A stretch of DNA of 64,000 bases. Origin: Pseudomonadota bacterium (lineage in GTDB: Bacteria > Pseudomonadota > Gammaproteobacteria > Xanthomonadales > Rhodanobacteraceae). The DNA lies in NCBI GenBank assembly GCA_021792975.1, contig JAJYTR010000001.1:62001-126000 (forward strand), read 5' to 3'. Every line of letters begins with the position of its first letter. Positions within the stretch are counted from its first letter, which is position 1. This document shows positions 61,557 to 64,000 of the stretch, piece by piece. The notes beneath the pieces were generated by a model. That model searched no databases. It saw nothing but the letters and a program-made list of their open reading frames with translations, and was not told the DNA's origin. Made by a program: the position numbers and the translations under genes.

Positions 61557-61632
61557 AGGGACCGGGGACCAGGGACTGGGGACCGGAAAAGCTCCAGCGA
61601 GGATGTCGTTCCGATCCCTGGCCCCAGTCCCC
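61557..61632. repeat. Inverted-repeat element with heptamer arms between fad genes
   Basis: Left arm: four tandem heptamers of (A/G)GGGAC(C/T) at 61557-61584. Right arm: degenerate inverted heptamers including AGTCCCC at 61626-61632. About 30 unrelated bases lie between. The unit equals the AGTCCCC heptamer inside metG (5565-5592), so both belong to one dispersed repeat family. It lies in the 108-base gap, without coding capacity. Confidence 0.7.
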
Positions 61633-61658
61633 CTCACAAAGAACCTGAGGATCCCGCA

Positions 61659-62855
61659 ATGACCCGTCAAATCCAGGACGCCTACATCGTTTCTGCCGTG
61701 CGTACGCCGGTAGGCAAGGCGCCGCGCGGAGTGTTCCGCAACACCCGCCCCGATGACCTGCTGGCGCACGTGCTGCGCGCGGTGCTGGCCGGGGCCCCGG
61801 GCGTGGACGTGCGGCGCATCGGCGATGTGGTGATCGGCTGCGCCATGCCCGAGGCCGAGCAAGGCATGAACGTGGCGCGCATCGGCCTGCTGCTGGCCGG
61901 CCTGCCCGATGCCCTCCCGGGCATGACCATCAACCGCTTCTGCTCCTCCGGCTCGCAGGCGGTGGCGATCGCCGCCGACCGCATCCGCGTCGGCGAGGCG
62001 GATCTGATGCTGGCCGGCGGCACCGAGAGCATGAGCATGGTGCCGATGATGGGCTTCAAGCCGGCGATCAACCCCGGCGTGTTCAAGGACGAGAACATCG
62101 CCATCGCCTACGGCATGGGCATCACCGCCGAGAACGTGGCCGGGCGCTGGAAGGTCAGCCGCGAGGACCAGGACGCTTTCGCGCTGCAGAGCCACCAGCG
62201 CGCTCTGGCGGCCATCGCCGCCGGACACTTCAAGGCCGAAATCGCGCCCTACGTGCTGGACGACCACTACCCCGACCTCGCCGGCGGCGGCATCCGGTCC
62301 GACACGCGCAGCATCGACACCGACGAAGGCCCGCGCCGCGACACCAGCCCAGAGGGGCTGGCCAGACTGCGCCCGGTGTTCCGCATGGGCGGCAGCGTCA
62401 CCGCCGGCAACAGCTCGCAGATGTCCGACGGCGCCGGCGCGGTGCTGCTGGCCAGCGAGCAGGCGATCAAGGAGTTCGGCCTCACCCCGCTGGCGCGCTA
62501 CGTCACCAGCGCGGTGGCCGGCGTGCCGCCGGAGATCATGGGCGTCGGCCCCAGGGAAGCGGTGCCGCGCGCGCTGCGCCAGGCCGGCTGGAAGCAGGAC
62601 GAGCTGGACTGGGTGGAACTCAACGAGGCCTTCGCCGCGCAGTCGCTGGCGGTGATCCGCGACCTCGGGCTCGACCCCGCCCGGGTCAACCCGCTGGGCG
62701 GCGCCATCGCGCTGGGCCACCCGCTGGGCGCCACCGGCGCCAAGCTCACCGCCACCGTGGTGCACGGCCTGCGCCGCACCGGCGGCAAGCGCGGCATGGT
62801 GACCATGTGCATCGGCACCGGCATGGGCTTCGCCATGCTGCTCGAAGCCGCGTAA
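61659..62855 (+). CDS. fadA: Acetyl-CoA C-acyltransferase (3-ketoacyl-CoA thiolase)
   Basis: 398 residues. Thiolytic cleavage of 3-ketoacyl-CoA, last step of beta-oxidation. Nucleophile Cys95 in NRFCSSGSQAV, His354 in ALGHPLGATGA and Cys384 in CIGTGMG are the three active-site elements. N-terminal VSAVRTPVGKAPRG and the GGTESMSMVPM loop fit the FadA family. Second gene of the fad pair; presumably controlled with it by the PsrA-like repressor. Confidence 0.95.
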   Translation: MTRQIQDAYIVSAVRTPVGKAPRGVFRNTRPDDLLAHVLRAVLAGAPGVDVRRIGDVVIGCAMPEAEQGMNVARIGLLLAGLPDALPGMTINRFCSSGSQAVAIAADRIRVGEADLMLAGGTESMSMVPMMGFKPAINPGVFKDENIAIAYGMGITAENVAGRWKVSREDQDAFALQSHQRALAAIAAGHFKAEIAPYVLDDHYPDLAGGGIRSDTRSIDTDEGPRRDTSPEGLARLRPVFRMGGSVTAGNSSQMSDGAGAVLLASEQAIKEFGLTPLARYVTSAVAGVPPEIMGVGPREAVPRALRQAGWKQDELDWVELNEAFAAQSLAVIRDLGLDPARVNPLGGAIALGHPLGATGAKLTATVVHGLRRTGGKRGMVTMCIGTGMGFAMLLEAA

Positions 62856-62906
62856 CCGGCCGCACCGGCCCGCGCGGCGCCCCTTCCGGCGTCGTGCGGG
62901 ACGTGA

Positions 62907-63611
62907 TCACGCCGCCTGCTGCACCGTCTGCTGGATGCGCCCGTCCAGCATGTGCACGATGCGCTGGGCGCGCGCGGCGAGGCCGGCGTCGTGGGTGACC
63001 ATGCAGATCGTCGCACCCGCCGTGTGTAGCTCGGCGAACAACTGCATCACCGTCTCGGCATTCTGCGAGTCCAGATTGCCGGTGGGCTCGTCGGCCAGGA
63101 TCAGATCCGGCGCGCCCACCAGCGCGCGCGCGATGGCCACGCGCTGCTGCTGGCCGCCGGAGAGCTGGTGCGGGTGGTGCTTCAGCCGCTGCGCCAGGCC
63201 CACGCGCTGCAAGGACTCCTCGGCGCGGCGCGCGCGCTCGGCGCGACTGACGCCGCCGCGGAACTTCAGCGGCAGCGCCACGTTCTCCAGCACCGTCAGA
63301 TCGCCGATCAGGTTGAAGCTCTGGAACACGAAACCGATGTGCTGGTTGCGCACCGTGGCGCGCGCGTCGCCGTCCAGCGTGCCCACGTCGCGCCCGGCCA
63401 GGTGATAGCGGCCCTGCTCGAAGCCGGTCAGCAGCCCCAGCACCGCCATCAGCGTGGACTTGCCGCAGCCCGAGGGCCCCGACACCGCCACGAACTCGCC
63501 CTTGTCGATGCGCAGGTCCACCCCGCGCAGCGCCCAGGTGTCCACCTCCTCGGTGCTGAAGCGCTTGCTGATGCCGGCAAGCTCGATCACCGGCGGCGTG
63601 GCGTCGTTCAT
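62907..63611 (-). CDS. ABC exporter ATPase, MacB/LolD type
   Basis: 234 residues. Walker [10 protein letters not shown] (about residue 45), Q-loop [19 protein letters not shown], signature LSGGQQQR, Walker [13 protein letters not shown] and H-loop VTHDAGL. The closest family is the MacB/LolD/FtsE group that pairs with an ABC permease; the FTFERVS-like N-terminus ([19 protein letters not shown]) suits efflux or lipoprotein export. The adaptor fragment 11 bases upstream suggests a tripartite efflux system. Permease not visible here. Confidence 0.9.
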   Translation of the reverse strand: MNDATPPVIELAGISKRFSTEEVDTWALRGVDLRIDKGEFVAVSGPSGCGKSTLMAVLGLLTGFEQGRYHLAGRDVGTLDGDARATVRNQHIGFVFQSFNLIGDLTVLENVALPLKFRGGVSRAERARRAEESLQRVGLAQRLKHHPHQLSGGQQQRVAIARALVGAPDLILADEPTGNLDSQNAETVMQLFAELHTAGATICMVTHDAGLAARAQRIVHMLDGRIQQTVQQAA

Positions 63612-63622
63612 GGCGTGCTCCT

Positions 63623-64000
63623 TCAGTGCAGTTGGATGGCGCGGTCCCCGGCCCAGGCCGAGGTATCGGAGAGAATCACCTGCTCGCCCGGCGCCAGGCC
63701 CGAGCGCACCTGGATGCGGTCCACCGAGCCCAGACCGAAGTGCACCGTGCGCTTCAGCGCGCGGCTGGCGCCCGGCGCCAGCACGAATACCTGTGCCGTG
63801 GCATTGGCGTGCACGCTGGCCGGGCGCGGCACCGACAGCGCATCGGGCAACGCGGCGACGCGGATGGCCGCATCCACGCTCTGGTCCACGCGCCCGTCCG
63901 GCGGCTGGCGCAACAGGCGCACGTCCACCGTCACCAGCCCGTTTTTCACCTTGGGGTCGACGCGCAGCACGCGGCCGGGGAGGTCCGCCGAACGCGGGTC
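63623..64000 (-). CDS. Periplasmic adaptor (HlyD/MacA-type) of an efflux system, 5' end outside window
   Basis: The frame runs off the right edge of the window, so only the C-terminal 125 residues are visible. Features: [19 protein letters not shown], a beta-barrel strand pattern, a short Val-rich domain and the membrane-proximal end [18 protein letters not shown], which occurs in MacA/HlyD and RND adaptors. No catalytic residue expected. It lies before the MacB/LolD-like ATPase on the same strand, typical of MacAB-like operons. Substrate unknown. Confidence 0.85.
   Translation of the reverse strand, partial: DPRSADLPGRVLRVDPKVKNGLVTVDVRLLRQPPDGRVDQSVDAAIRVAALPDALSVPRPASVHANATAQVFVLAPGASRALKRTVHFGLGSVDRIQVRSGLAPGEQVILSDTSAWAGDRAIQLH

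Noticed and set aside
59163-62765. A 1200-codon open frame antisense to the fad genes
   Set aside because: It mirrors two well-supported enzymes on the plus strand. Long antisense frames are expected in DNA of this GC content; its translation is His/Arg/Gly/Gln-rich without domains.

Overview
The window is very GC-rich, densely packed chromosomal DNA from a gammaproteobacterium. The best fit is the order Xanthomonadales (Lysobacterales), probably a Rhodanobacteraceae or Xanthomonadaceae relative. This rests on the gene families and their order (prmB-aroC-asd-fimV-truA-trpFBA-accD; ndk-rlmN-pilF-rodZ-yfgM-bamB-der), on the large NAD-type glutamate dehydrogenase, and on lineage-type dispersed repeats. 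It is inferred from reading the sequence, not from a database search. I see no rRNA, tRNA, CRISPR array, prophage or insertion sequence. Almost everything is core or housekeeping.

Layout. 1-900: end of an ABC-2 permease. 970-3068 (minus): mrp (apbC)-dcd-lipoprotein. 3202-5927 (plus): a DUF2147 protein and metG. 5932-7023 (minus): dinB. 7099-7671 (plus): an orphan RnfB-like ferredoxin. 7688-17518 (minus): nine co-directional genes, prmB, aroC, asd, fimV, truA, trpF, trpB, trpA and accD. 17687-19080 (plus): psd and an unrecognised gene. 19145-21016 (minus): a LysM lytic transglycosylase. 21252-28984 (plus): greB, a DUF3293 gene and the complete cytochrome c maturation set ccmABCDEFGHI, in which every junction overlaps by 1 or 4 bases. 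29469-31646: katG with a long leader. 31698-33640: a sulfur/persulfide module (DUF442 protein, persulfide dioxygenase, rhodanese) around a palindromic operator. 33874-34395: an unknown secreted repeat protein, followed by a dispersed inverted-repeat element.

34809-42920 (minus): 5'-nucleotidase, nadK, the 1633-residue NAD-glutamate dehydrogenase and a TviB-type UDP-sugar dehydrogenase. 43084-43837 (plus): two small c-type cytochromes, likely clients of the Ccm system. 43874-44461 (minus): nfuA. 44529-46348 (plus): phhB and a membrane protein with a degenerate CPBP-protease-like domain. rluC (minus) and rne (plus) diverge across a structured leader of about 300 bases. 50506-58234 (minus): ndk, rlmN, pilF, rodZ, yfgM, bamB, der and a rhodanese-ThiF fusion, covering translation, type IV pili, cell shape and outer-membrane assembly. 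58483-62855 (plus): a PsrA-like TetR regulator with its operator, then a fadN-like/fadA beta-oxidation pair. 62907-64000 (minus): an ABC exporter ATPase and the end of its periplasmic adaptor.

The most interesting signals are: (i) a perfect 13-base AT-rich palindrome just before the persulfide dioxygenase, likely an ArsR-family (BigR/SqrR-like) operator; (ii) a perfect PsrA-type box before the TetR-fad genes; (iii) a four-copy tandem heptamer inside the metG coding region, matching a heptamer-armed inverted repeat between the two fad genes; (iv) a leader with an arginine-rich upstream ORF before katG; (v) a membrane protein whose CPBP glutamates are replaced by glutamines. No wholly new system is evident, and most of the window is ordinary.
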